Source of the DNA: an uncultured bacterium | GTDB taxonomy: Bacteria; Actinomycetota; Coriobacteriia; Coriobacteriales; Atopobiaceae | Direction of reading: 5' to 3' | Assembly (NCBI GenBank): GCA_905214175.1 | Contig: CAJMLD010000010.1 | Coordinates: 1-19,125, forward strand | DNA: 19,125 nucleotides | Shown here: one piece after another, positions 7,928 to 14,658 of the stretch | How positions within the stretch are numbered: position 1 is the first letter of the stretch | Layout of the letters: each line of letters begins with the position of its first letter | Notes under the pieces: generated by a model | Told to the model about the DNA's origin: nothing | Seen by the model: only the letters and a program-made list of their open reading frames with translations | Database searches by the model: none | Made by a program: the position numbers and the translations under genes

Positions 7928-8799
7928 GAAAACTCAGCTGGCGGGAGGTGTGGGTAAATGCTGCCCTCATCTTCTTTGGGTCACTTCTCTTTGCCTTTGG
8001 GCTTGATTGCTTCGAGGTCCCCAACGGACTAGCTGCTGGTGGCATCACGGGTCTGGCAACGGTCTTCCACGCCCTCGCGCTTCAGGCGGGGGTCAACCTT
8101 CCCGTAGGCATCCAGTCCATCGTGATGAACGTCCTGCTCTTTGCCTACGTTGTCAAGTCGGGCAGCAAGCGCTATGCGGTCCTCACCGCGGCGGGAATCA
8201 TCGTGTCAGGCGTGCTCACCGATGCCATAGTCCCCCTTGTCCCCGTCCTTGGTGAGGGAGACCTCCTGCTCTGCGCGCTGTGGGGCGGCGTCATCACCGG
8301 GGTGGGGCTCGGCATGGTCTTTCGCACCGGCGGTAACACCGGCGGGACCGACATCATTGCGCAGCTCATAGCAAGAAAGACGGGTGCGTCCGTTGGCAGC
8401 ATGGCGATTGTTGTCGATGGCGCCATCGTCGCCCTCTCCGCTCCGGTCTTCTCGGTAGAAAACGCTCTGTACGCTGCGGTTGCAATGTACATCTGCGGCC
8501 GCGTGATTGATGCCGTGGTTGACGGTCCGCGCGTCCAGCGCGCCGCCTACATCATCTCGGAGAAGCACGAGAGAATCGCCCGCCTGATCTTGGAGGAGCT
8601 GGACCGTGGCTGCACGGAACTCGAAGCACGCGGCATGTGGAGTCGCGAGCTGCGGCCCGTCCTATTCTGCGTGCTCTCGCGCGGAGAGATTGCTCACCTC
8701 AAGGAGATTGTCGCCGAGACGGACCCCCACGCCATCGTGGTTATCGCCGAGGTGCACGAGGCGTATGGAGAAGGCTTCAAGAGCATCGAGAAGCGCTAG
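7924..8799 (+). CDS. YitT-family integral membrane protein (DUF2179)
   Basis: A 291-residue membrane protein of the YitT/YpjC family, whose transport or regulatory role is not established. Hydrophobic segments occupy roughly residues 8-28, 55-77, 85-105, 112-135 and 155-190. The family signature FRTGGNTGGTDIIAQLIARKTG lies between the fourth and fifth. A soluble C-terminal DUF2179 domain (about 205-285) has the usual RAAYIISEKHERIARLILEELDRG start. The GTG at 7924 overlaps the prfB stop as GTGA and has GGGAAGG at 7909-7915, so it is preferred over an upstream ATG at 7897 inside prfB. The TAG stop overlaps the stop of the convergent DeoR gene by 4 nt, with no terminator between them. Confidence 0.88.
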   Translation: MRKLSWREVWVNAALIFFGSLLFAFGLDCFEVPNGLAAGGITGLATVFHALALQAGVNLPVGIQSIVMNVLLFAYVVKSGSKRYAVLTAAGIIVSGVLTDAIVPLVPVLGEGDLLLCALWGGVITGVGLGMVFRTGGNTGGTDIIAQLIARKTGASVGSMAIVVDGAIVALSAPVFSVENALYAAVAMYICGRVIDAVVDGPRVQRAAYIISEKHERIARLILEELDRGCTELEARGMWSRELRPVLFCVLSRGEIAHLKEIVAETDPHAIVVIAEVHEAYGEGFKSIEKR

Positions 8800-9611
8800 G
8801 CGTCTCTTTGTCCCAGCTCCTCCTCGGACATCTGCATCGCGGCGGTTCCCAGGTCAACGCGGATGACGTCCGAGACGCCGTTCTCCTTGAGTAGCTGTAC
8901 CTGCTCGTCCGTGGCACCAGAATCCGTGATGAGCAGGTCTACCTCGTCGGTTGAGCCAAACTGGAAGCTCGACGTTTTTCCGATCTTGGAGGAGTCCGCA
9001 ACGATCACGTGCGTGCGCGAGCGCTCGAGCATCATGGCATTGACGGCTGGCTCGGGTGCGGTCGCAGATGTGAGGCCATAGGCGGGGGAGAGGCCTGTGA
9101 CGCCCAGGAAGCACTTGGTCGCCGTGATGCGCTTCACACACTCGAGCGCAAACTCACCGGTCATCGAGGCTTTGGGAGGTCTAATCTCGCCTCCCGTGAG
9201 GATGATTGACGCATTGGGACGCTCGGTAAGCAGCAGTGCTTTCGCGTTATTCGTGATGACCGTTACGTCCTGAGCTGTGATATACGAGATGATTGACAGC
9301 GCGGTGGAGCTGGCGTTGATGAAAATGCAGTCCCCGTCGTTTACGTGGCGCGCCGCCTCGCGCGCAATGGCCTTGTTGGCGCGAATCTGCCTGGAGCCGG
9401 ACGGACGCCCAAGCGGGTTCAGCAGGGTCGCCGTGCCGTACTGCCGAGAGAGGACGTGCTGCTCCTCCAGGTAGTCAAGGTCACGCCTGATGGTCAGCGT
9501 CGAGACACCAAAGTGGTCAGCGAGCTCAGCAACGCCTACCTGTCCCTTGCTCTCGAGGAGGGCGACGATGGCATCCCTGCGTGCGGCAATGTATGCCTTG
9601 CTTCTCTTCAC
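8796..9611 (-). CDS. DeoR/GlpR-family transcriptional repressor
   Basis: A 271-residue regulator. The N-terminal DeoR winged helix-turn-helix spans about residues 8-60 and contains VGVAELADHFGVSTLTIRRDLDYLEE. The C-terminal phosphosugar sensor domain (about 77-235) shows the typical GDCIFINASSTAL, VITNNAKALLL, ILTGGEIR and HVIVADSSKIGK segments. Members repress sugar operons and are released by a phosphorylated pathway intermediate. The gene is divergent from the adjacent PTS operon, like many local DeoR regulators; UlaR of the ascorbate system is of the same family. The start is GTG (complement of 9609-9611) with GGAGG at 9616-9620. It shares 4 nt with the convergent yitT gene at its 3' end. 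The effector is unknown. Confidence 0.92.
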   Translation of the reverse strand: MKRSKAYIAARRDAIVALLESKGQVGVAELADHFGVSTLTIRRDLDYLEEQHVLSRQYGTATLLNPLGRPSGSRQIRANKAIAREAARHVNDGDCIFINASSTALSIISYITAQDVTVITNNAKALLLTERPNASIILTGGEIRPPKASMTGEFALECVKRITATKCFLGVTGLSPAYGLTSATAPEPAVNAMMLERSRTHVIVADSSKIGKTSSFQFGSTDEVDLLITDSGATDEQVQLLKENGVSDVIRVDLGTAAMQMSEEELGQRDA

Positions 9612-9650
9612 GGTGCCTCCGCCCTCAACAACGTCTCGCTGACGGAATCA

Positions 9651-9684
9651 ATTATACGAAGTAGATATAGGTATTCATAGTCAA
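9651..9684 (-). promoter_or_regulatory. Candidate promoter of the DeoR gene
   Basis: On the minus strand a perfect TATAAT lies at 9651-9656, 39 nt before the GTG start codon. A TTGACT hexamer is at 9679-9684, but the spacer is 22 bp, longer than the sigma-70 optimum. The true -35 may therefore be weak or elsewhere. Assigned by eye only. Confidence 0.4.
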
Positions 9685-9953
9685 TCGAACATATAGTTTG
9701 ATACTCAATAGCCTAACAGTTTTGTTTATAGAAACAATATGAACAGTGTTCTATCATTCGTAAAATCTACTCATAAACACATAAAATTAGCTTCCTATAC
9801 GCAGCTATACCATGACGCATCATTCAATTAATTCTATAAAACTGCAGCTAGAAAGCATACATGCACAATGATTCATTTGACCGTTGGGCGAAATTGGGGA
9901 AAATTTGCGCCGAGAATATGAAAAATTGGTTGCGAGGGTGTTCATTTAGTGTC

Positions 9954-9968
9954 ACAGTTACGAACTGT
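9954..9968. promoter_or_regulatory. Candidate operator: perfect inverted repeat ACAGTT-ACG-AACTGT
   Basis: A perfect 6+6 bp inverted repeat with a 3-nt centre lies 57 nt upstream of the PTS IIA start codon. Position and symmetry suit a repressor site near the transcription start. Binding by the divergent DeoR protein is inference only. Confidence 0.35.
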
Positions 9969-9978
9969 TATTGAGGGG

Positions 9979-9996
9979 GTGGCCGTGAGCGGCCAC
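9979..9996 (+). other. Leader hairpin before the PTS IIA gene
   Basis: GTGGCCG (9979-9985) pairs with CGGCCAC (9990-9996) around a TGAG tetraloop, ending 29 nt before the IIA ATG. No T-run follows, so it is not an intrinsic terminator. It may stabilise the mRNA 5' end or form part of the operator region. Confidence 0.4.
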
Positions 9997-10025
9997 TCAC
10001 GATTTGAGGAAGGGTAGGTGGTTAC

Positions 10026-10481
10026 ATGCTCAGCGATCTTCTCGACGAGAGCCTCGTACAGCTTAACGTCGAGGCGAGCGACTGGGAGGATGCTATCCGC
10101 AAGGCAACGGCTCCCCTGGTTGCCAACGGCAAGGTGACGGAGGGCTACGTCGACGACATCATCAAGGGCGTCCACGAGCTCGGTCCGTACATCGTGATCA
10201 CGGAGCACGTGGCGCTCCCGCACGCCCGTCCCGAGAGCGGAGCTCTCGAGTCTGCCGTGGGCATCGTGACGCTTAAGGATCCCGTCGAGTTTGGCAGCGA
10301 GGACAACGACCCGGTGAAGTACCTGTTCCCGCTCAGCGCGAAGGACAACGACTCTCACCTGAGCGCGCTCCAGTCGCTGGTCGAGCTTCTCTCTGATCCG
10401 GACTTCTTCACCAAGCTCGATGCCTGCAAGGATGCAAAGGAAGTCGTGGACCTCGTCCACGTCAAGGAAAGGGGTATGTAA
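10026..10481 (+). CDS. PTS sugar transporter IIA subunit, mannitol/fructose-ascorbate (UlaC-like) type
   Basis: A 151-residue cytoplasmic phosphocarrier that takes phosphate from HPr and passes it to the IIB protein. It is a PTS EIIA type-2 domain over its whole length. The active-site histidine is in EHVALPHARPE (His66), with the second conserved histidine at residue 60. Further typical segments are AVGIVTLKDPVEFG and DNDSHLSALQSLVELL. It is a stand-alone IIA, as in the UlaABC (SgaTBA) system. AGGTGG (10016-10021) and GAGGA just upstream are possible ribosome binding sites. It is the first gene of the operon, and its TAA overlaps the ATG of the IIB gene by one base. The substrate cannot be read from this subunit. 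Confidence 0.92.
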   Translation: MLSDLLDESLVQLNVEASDWEDAIRKATAPLVANGKVTEGYVDDIIKGVHELGPYIVITEHVALPHARPESGALESAVGIVTLKDPVEFGSEDNDPVKYLFPLSAKDNDSHLSALQSLVELLSDPDFFTKLDACKDAKEVVDLVHVKERGM

Positions 10482-10792
10482 TGGACCGCAAGTATCACGC
10501 TTTGGTGTGCTGCCGCGCTGGCATGGGCTCCTCGATGATGCTCAAGATCAAGTGCGACCAGGTCATCAAGGAGGACAACCTCCCCATCGAGACCGAGCAC
10601 GGCAACCTTGATTCCATCATCGGCTTCCGTGGCGACCTCGTCATCACGATGATTGACCTTACCGAGGAGCTGTCTCAGGATCCTCGTGTTCCTTCTGCGG
10701 TTGGCATCAAGAACCTCGTCGACAAGAACGAGATTCGCGAGAAGCTTCACGCATGGCTTGACGAGCACAAGGGCGAGGAGCCCCGCAGGTAA
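10481..10792 (+). CDS. PTS sugar transporter IIB subunit, lactose/cellobiose-ascorbate (UlaB-like) type
   Basis: A 103-residue phosphotransfer protein. The P-loop-like active site is near the N-terminus: VCCRAGMGSSM, with Cys11 the expected phospho-cysteine and a second Cys directly before it. The usual family sequence is CGAGMGSS, so the residue after the active Cys is Arg instead of Gly. The ATG overlaps the IIA stop (TAATG), implying translational coupling, and AAGGAAAGG lies just upstream. It receives phosphate from the IIA protein and gives it to the sugar bound by the IIC protein encoded next. Confidence 0.9.
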   Translation: MDRKYHALVCCRAGMGSSMMLKIKCDQVIKEDNLPIETEHGNLDSIIGFRGDLVITMIDLTEELSQDPRVPSAVGIKNLVDKNEIREKLHAWLDEHKGEEPRR

Positions 10793-10829
10793 GCAAACAC
10801 CTAGCTGAGTAGGGCTGCGCACGAAACGG

Positions 10830-10843
10830 GCGGGGAATCCCGC
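10830..10843 (+). other. Small hairpin in the IIB-IIC spacer
   Basis: GCGGG-GAAT-CCCGC forms a 5-bp stem with a tetraloop inside the 76-nt gap between the IIB and IIC genes. Such intra-operon stems can set relative expression of PTS subunits; that role is inferred here. No T-run follows. Confidence 0.3.
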
Positions 10844-10868
10844 AAGTGATTCATTGGAAGGATTTCAT

Positions 10869-12179
10869 ATGCTGAACGCATTCCTCATGCAGATGAGGGA
10901 CACAGCGCTGATTATGGGCATCATCGCCCTTGTCGGCCTGCTCCTGCAGAAGAAGTCGGCGGTCGACACGTTTGCCGGCACCGTCAAGACCATTATCGGC
11001 TTCATGATCTTCAACATCGGCTCCAGCGCCATGTCCGCGCAGATCACCACCTTTGGCGCCATGTTCTCCACGGCTTTTAACGTGCAGGGCGTTGTGACGC
11101 AGGTCGAGGTCGCGACCTCTCTCGCGCTTGACACCTACGGCACTGAGGTCGCTCTGGTCATGGTCTTTGGCTTCATCATGAACCTCGTGTTCGCCAAGAT
11201 TACCCCCTGGAAGGCAATCTTCCTGACCGGCCAGCACTTCCTGTACTTTGCCTGCGTGCTCGCTCTGGTCTTCATCGCCCTGGGCGCCCCCATTGCCGTG
11301 ACCGTCATCGCCGGCGGCGTTGTCCTCGGCTTCTGCGGTGCGGCTCTGCCGTCGCTCTGCCAGCCCTTCGTTGAGAAGCTCACCGGCTCCAACGACTTCG
11401 CAATTGGTCACTTCAACTGCATCGGCTACGCCTTCTCTGGCTACTGCGGCAAGCTCTTCGCCAAGAAGAACGAGAAGGAGATCGAGAACAACGAGGTCAA
11501 GGAGGCCAACCTCCCCGAGTTCTTCAAGCTCTTCCGCGACTTCGTCTTCTCCGTGGCCCTGTTCATGATCGTGCTGTTCTACATCGTGACCATCGCCTGC
11601 TTCGTGACCGGCCACTTTGGCGACACCCTTGCCAACGGCAAGGCGTTCACCTCCTACTTTGGCAACGACATCTGGTGGATCTGGCCGTTCCTCGCCGGCC
11701 TCCAGTTCGCAGCTGGCATGTCCGTCCTGATCTACGGCGTGCGTCAGTTCATCGCCGAGATCACCGCGGCCTTCGTGGGCATCTCCGAGAAGCTCATCCC
11801 CGATGCCCGTCCTGCCGTCGACTGCCCCGCCATCTTCCCGTTCGCGCCTGACGCCGTCATCATCGGCTTCATCGGCTCGTTCCTCGGTGGCCTCGTTGCC
11901 ATGGCTCTCATGGTCGCCTTCCACAGCCCGACCATCATGATTCCCGCTGCCGGCATCTGCTTCTTCTCCGGTGGCACCTGCGGCGTCTGCGGCTATGCCT
12001 ACGGCGGTTGGCGTGGCGCCCTGCTCGGCTCGTTCCTCGTTGGCATCTTCCTCTGCGCTGGTCCGCTGATCCTGTATCCTGCGTTCTCCTCGCTCGGAAT
12101 CGCCGGCGCATCGTTCCCCAACGTCGACTACAACATCGTCGGCTCGATTATCTACGGTATCGGCAGCCTCTTCGCCTAA
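10869..12179 (+). CDS. PTS sugar transporter IIC subunit, UlaA/SgaT family permease
   Basis: A 436-residue polytopic membrane permease, close to the family length of about 440-465. It has the features of ascorbate-type IIC proteins: an early QKKSAVDTFAGTVKTIIGFMIFNIGSSAM segment, then GQHFLYFACVLALVF, NDFAIGHFNCIGYAFSGYCG, and VRQFIAEITAAFVGISEKLIPDARPAVDCP. About ten hydrophobic segments are visible. The ATG at 10869 is chosen because GGAAGGA (10856-10862) sits 6 nt upstream; a TTG at 10854 would destroy that site. The family covers L-ascorbate and other poorly characterised substrates. None of the ascorbate-specific enzymes follow, so the substrate is open. Confidence 0.93.
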   Translation: MLNAFLMQMRDTALIMGIIALVGLLLQKKSAVDTFAGTVKTIIGFMIFNIGSSAMSAQITTFGAMFSTAFNVQGVVTQVEVATSLALDTYGTEVALVMVFGFIMNLVFAKITPWKAIFLTGQHFLYFACVLALVFIALGAPIAVTVIAGGVVLGFCGAALPSLCQPFVEKLTGSNDFAIGHFNCIGYAFSGYCGKLFAKKNEKEIENNEVKEANLPEFFKLFRDFVFSVALFMIVLFYIVTIACFVTGHFGDTLANGKAFTSYFGNDIWWIWPFLAGLQFAAGMSVLIYGVRQFIAEITAAFVGISEKLIPDARPAVDCPAIFPFAPDAVIIGFIGSFLGGLVAMALMVAFHSPTIMIPAAGICFFSGGTCGVCGYAYGGWRGALLGSFLVGIFLCAGPLILYPAFSSLGIAGASFPNVDYNIVGSIIYGIGSLFA

Positions 12180-12230
12180 TCCGGACGGGAACTAGCTTTG
12201 CATTACCTACTCAGCCCTAGCGTTTGATTT

Positions 12231-12264
12231 CAGGGGCGCCCGCGGCACGCCACGGGCGCCCCTG
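12231..12264 (+). terminator. GC-rich hairpin after the PTS genes, possible attenuator
   Basis: A perfect 12-bp stem CAGGGGCGCCCG / CGGGCGCCCCTG (12231-12242/12253-12264) with a 10-nt loop lies 52 nt after the IIC stop. The following sequence GCGTCAATCC lacks a T-run, so efficient rho-independent termination is unlikely. It more plausibly protects the upstream PTS mRNA or partly reduces transcription into the downstream enzymes. Confidence 0.5.
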
Positions 12265-12331
12265 CGTCAATCCGGGTGGCAGGGTTGCGCCCAGCTGCAG
12301 GCAAGGCGCGATTTGGCAGGAAGGAAAACTG

Positions 12332-13045
12332 TTGGGAAAGAAGAACCAGAAGCATCACGAGACCGCCCCGGGCACCACGGGTGCGACCGAAGAGACCCCG
12401 CGGCCAGATGCCGCAGAGGCACCCAAGAAGGTCGGTGGACATGCCCAGGACTCCTCTGCCGACAAGGCGAGAAGGGCGAGCGACGCGGTGCTCGGCGACA
12501 TCATTGGCATAACAAAGCCTATTGCCATCCCCGACCTGCCCGAGGACGAAGTCGAGCTCTCGGTGGGGGAGGACAGGAAGCGCCTGCTTCTCCAGGGGCT
12601 TGCCCTCCTCGTTGCGGTGCTTGCCCTGCTCTTCCTCGTCTTCTGGTGTGGCGTTGTTGCCAACTATACGGGCAACGTCTGGCTGCTTCTCCTGCTCATT
12701 GCGGCGCTCACGGCAGCGTGGTTCGTGTCTAAGCGCATGGGCAGATTCCTCGGCAAGTTTTTCATGAAGACCGGGGTCATCGACTTTGGCCACACCTACG
12801 TCTACATCTACGAGAAGTCCGATCCCAAGGAAGCGACGGTCGTCACGTACAAGGACATCAAGTTCTACAAGATCGTGCGCCAGGGCAACTCGCTGAGATT
12901 TCTCCTCTGGGGAAGCTGGGTCAAGCATCCGTCCGGATATCTCTATGTGGGCATGACGCGCCCGTTTATGGCCGATACGCTCGACGCCCTCGAGGCGGAC
13001 ATCAGCGCGACCATGGTGCGCCACCACGTGAAGGAAAAGAAGTAG
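12332..13045 (+). CDS. Two-helix membrane protein of unknown function
   Basis: I do not recognise this gene. From the TTG start at 12332 it has 237 residues. TTG is chosen because AGGAAGGA (12318-12325) is 6 nt upstream, while an ATG at 12224 would place coding sequence inside a hairpin. Residues 1-80 are charged, rich in Lys/Glu/Ala/Pro and probably disordered. Two adjacent hydrophobic helices follow (about 85-110 and 116-133), then a soluble domain of about 100 residues with alternating strands (HTYVYIYEKSD, VTYKDIKFYKIVRQG, GSWVKHPSGYLYVGM) and a final helix. The pattern recalls small bacterial PH-like or YcxB-like domains, but that is a guess. It lies inside the operon between PTS IIC and the SIS isomerase, 43 nt before the latter. 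Confidence 0.75.
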   Translation: MGKKNQKHHETAPGTTGATEETPRPDAAEAPKKVGGHAQDSSADKARRASDAVLGDIIGITKPIAIPDLPEDEVELSVGEDRKRLLLQGLALLVAVLALLFLVFWCGVVANYTGNVWLLLLLIAALTAAWFVSKRMGRFLGKFFMKTGVIDFGHTYVYIYEKSDPKEATVVTYKDIKFYKIVRQGNSLRFLLWGSWVKHPSGYLYVGMTRPFMADTLDALEADISATMVRHHVKEKK

Positions 13046-13088
13046 CGCCGGAATCAATCCGGCTCCTACCTATATGAAGGGAGAAACT

Positions 13089-13697
13089 ATGGCAACTGAT
13101 AAGGAGCAGGTCGAGGAGTTCCTCGGCATCGTTAAGACGTCGCTCGATGAGTACGTCGCCGGCATCGACTTCGATGCCCTGAGCGCTGCCAAGCAGCTCA
13201 TCCTCGATGCCGAGAAGAACGGCGGGCGCGTGCATGTGACGGGCATCGGCAAGCCCGGCCACGTCTCCGGCTATGCCGCGTCGCTCTTCTCGTCCACCGG
13301 AACCCCTACCTACGAGCTTCACGGCACCGAGTGCGTTCACGGCAGCGCCGGCCAGGTGCTTCCCGGCGACGTCGTAATCGCCATCTCTAACTCGGGCGAG
13401 ACGGGCGAGCTCAAAGCCACCGTCACCTGCCTCAAGAAGAACGGCGCCAAGATCATTGCCCTCACCGGCAACCCCCAGTCCTGGCTTGCCCAGCAGGGCG
13501 ACGTGACCCTCATCGCCGGCGTCAAGCAGGAGGGTGACTCCATGAACAAGCCGCCTCGCGCCTCCATTCTGGCCGAGGTCATCGAGCTGCAGTGCCTCTC
13601 CATCCTGCTGCAGAACGAGTTTGGCCTCACGCCCGAGAAGTACGTCACCTGGCACCCAGGCGGAGCCCTCGGCGCCTCCATCCGCGCCGGCAAGTAA
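13089..13697 (+). CDS. SIS-domain phosphosugar isomerase, KpsF/GutQ-like
   Basis: A 202-residue single SIS domain. The sugar-phosphate binding motifs are TGIGKPGH (51-58), the SNSGET loop (100-105), ALTGNPQSWLAQQGD (125-138) and the KpsF-type HPGGALG near the C-terminus (189-195). KpsF/GutQ proteins interconvert ribulose-5-phosphate and arabinose-5-phosphate. Unlike KpsF there are no CBS domains, as in some GutQ-like catabolic isomerases. The usual GKSGH is GKPGH here, and the LAPTSSTTA segment is replaced by MNKPPRASILAE, so substrate choice may differ. The start at 13089 has AGGGAG at 13078-13083; the upstream ATG at 13074 overlaps that site. Its place after a PTS suggests it isomerises the imported sugar phosphate. 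Confidence 0.88.
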   Translation: MATDKEQVEEFLGIVKTSLDEYVAGIDFDALSAAKQLILDAEKNGGRVHVTGIGKPGHVSGYAASLFSSTGTPTYELHGTECVHGSAGQVLPGDVVIAISNSGETGELKATVTCLKKNGAKIIALTGNPQSWLAQQGDVTLIAGVKQEGDSMNKPPRASILAEVIELQCLSILLQNEFGLTPEKYVTWHPGGALGASIRAGK

Positions 13698-13730
13698 GCA
13701 GCTCATCCGCAAGGAAAGGCAGTTCAAAGC

Positions 13731-14627
13731 ATGTCAACGTTCTCCGGGGTCATCGTCCCCATGGTCACGCCGTTCAGGCGCGACGAAGGCCAGACCATCA
13801 ACTACGAGGCGGGCGAGCAGCTCGTCGAGAGGATCATCGCCGGCGGCGCGAGCGGCATCTTCACCTTCGGCTCCAACGGCGAGTTCCACGTGTGCACGCC
13901 CGACGAGAAGATCGAGTTCTCCAGGTTCGTGATTGAGAAGGTCGCCGGCCGCGTGCCCGTCTACGTGGGCACCGGCTCCTGCTCGACGCGCGAGGCCGTC
14001 GAGATGTCCAAGCGCGCCGAGGACGCGGGCGCCTCCGCCGTCTCGGTCATCAACCCGTACTTCATGAAGGTCTCCGACGCCGAGGTGGAGGGCTACTACG
14101 AGGCCGTCGCCGAGAGCGTCAAGATCCCCGTGCTCATGTACAACATCCCCAAGTCCACGGGCACCAACCTCTCGCCCGAGGTCGTGGCGCGCGTCGCCGA
14201 GATCGACAACGTGAAGGGTGTGAAGGACTCCTCCGGCGACATGGGCAACCTCGCCGCCTACGTCGAGGCCGCCAGGGGCAAGGACGTCGACGTCCTCGTG
14301 GGCTCCGACGGCAAGATCTCCGCGGCCCACGCGCTCGGCGCCTCCGGCGCCATCGCCGGCACCGCGAACCTCATCACCGACGTGGTCGTGTCGCTCTGGC
14401 GCGCCCTCGAGGCTGGCGACGCCGAGGCCGCGGCCGCCTACCAGGCCGACGTCGAGCCCATCCGCGACGTCCTGCACATGGGCTCCACGCCCCAGACGCT
14501 CAAGCGCGCCCTCGAGCTCGCCGGCGTCCCCGTGGGCCCGGCAAGGAGGCCGGTCGCCGAGACCACGCCCGAGGTGGACGACAGGGTCCGCGCCATGCTC
14601 GACCACTACGGAATCGCGCACGAGTAG
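13731..14627 (+). CDS. DapA/N-acetylneuraminate lyase-superfamily aldolase
   Basis: A 298-residue class I (beta/alpha)8 aldolase. The Schiff-base lysine is Lys165 in NVKGVKDSSGD, and the catalytic tyrosine is Tyr137 in VLMYNIPKSTG. The carboxylate-binding loop is GSNGEF (47-52), closer to GSGGEF of the YagE/YjhH 2-keto-3-deoxy sugar acid aldolases than to GTTGE of dihydrodipicolinate synthase. The Arg that follows YN-P in lysine-biosynthetic enzymes is absent. A catabolic role, splitting a 2-keto-3-deoxy acid or sialic-type substrate into pyruvate and an aldehyde, is therefore more likely than lysine synthesis. It sits 33 nt after the SIS gene with AAGGAAAGG upstream. Its GC content is markedly high, with nearly all third positions G or C. 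Confidence 0.88.
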   Translation: MSTFSGVIVPMVTPFRRDEGQTINYEAGEQLVERIIAGGASGIFTFGSNGEFHVCTPDEKIEFSRFVIEKVAGRVPVYVGTGSCSTREAVEMSKRAEDAGASAVSVINPYFMKVSDAEVEGYYEAVAESVKIPVLMYNIPKSTGTNLSPEVVARVAEIDNVKGVKDSSGDMGNLAAYVEAARGKDVDVLVGSDGKISAAHALGASGAIAGTANLITDVVVSLWRALEAGDAEAAAAYQADVEPIRDVLHMGSTPQTLKRALELAGVPVGPARRPVAETTPEVDDRVRAMLDHYGIAHE

Positions 14628-14658
14628 CGCGCGGGCACAGGGAGAAAGAGGGAGAAAG

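Larger units (their letters stand above)
9612..10025. promoter_or_regulatory. AT-rich divergent regulatory gap between the repressor and PTS operon
   Basis: This 414-bp stretch has no plausible gene. It is far more AT-rich than its surroundings: by direct count, 53 of 180 bases (29%) are G or C in 9661-9840. It contains several short inverted repeats: ATCGAAC-ATATA-GTTTGAT (9684-9702, one mismatch), GAACA-G-TGTTC (9741-9751), GGCG-AAATT / AATTT-g-CGCC (9887-9895 / 9902-9911), and ACAGTT-ACG-AACTGT (9954-9968). These are candidates for repressor operators or bent DNA. A possible -35 TTGACC for the PTS operon is at 9877-9882, with only A/T-rich sequence at the expected -10 position. The length suggests several regulators or a long leader. 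Confidence 0.55.

Noticed and set aside
10026..12179. Assignment as an L-ascorbate utilisation system
   Set aside because: PTS class and DeoR regulator fit, but lactonase, 3-keto-gulonate-6-phosphate decarboxylase and the epimerases are absent from the window, so the PTS type alone is not enough.
10804..12214. A 10-nt inverted match (GCTGAGTAGG at 10804-10813 and its complement before 12214) flanking the IIC gene
   Set aside because: Short enough to arise by chance and with no target-site or mobile-element features.
13731..14627. Dihydrodipicolinate synthase for lysine biosynthesis
   Set aside because: The Arg expected after the catalytic YN-P motif and the GTTGE loop are missing, and the gene sits in a sugar catabolic operon.
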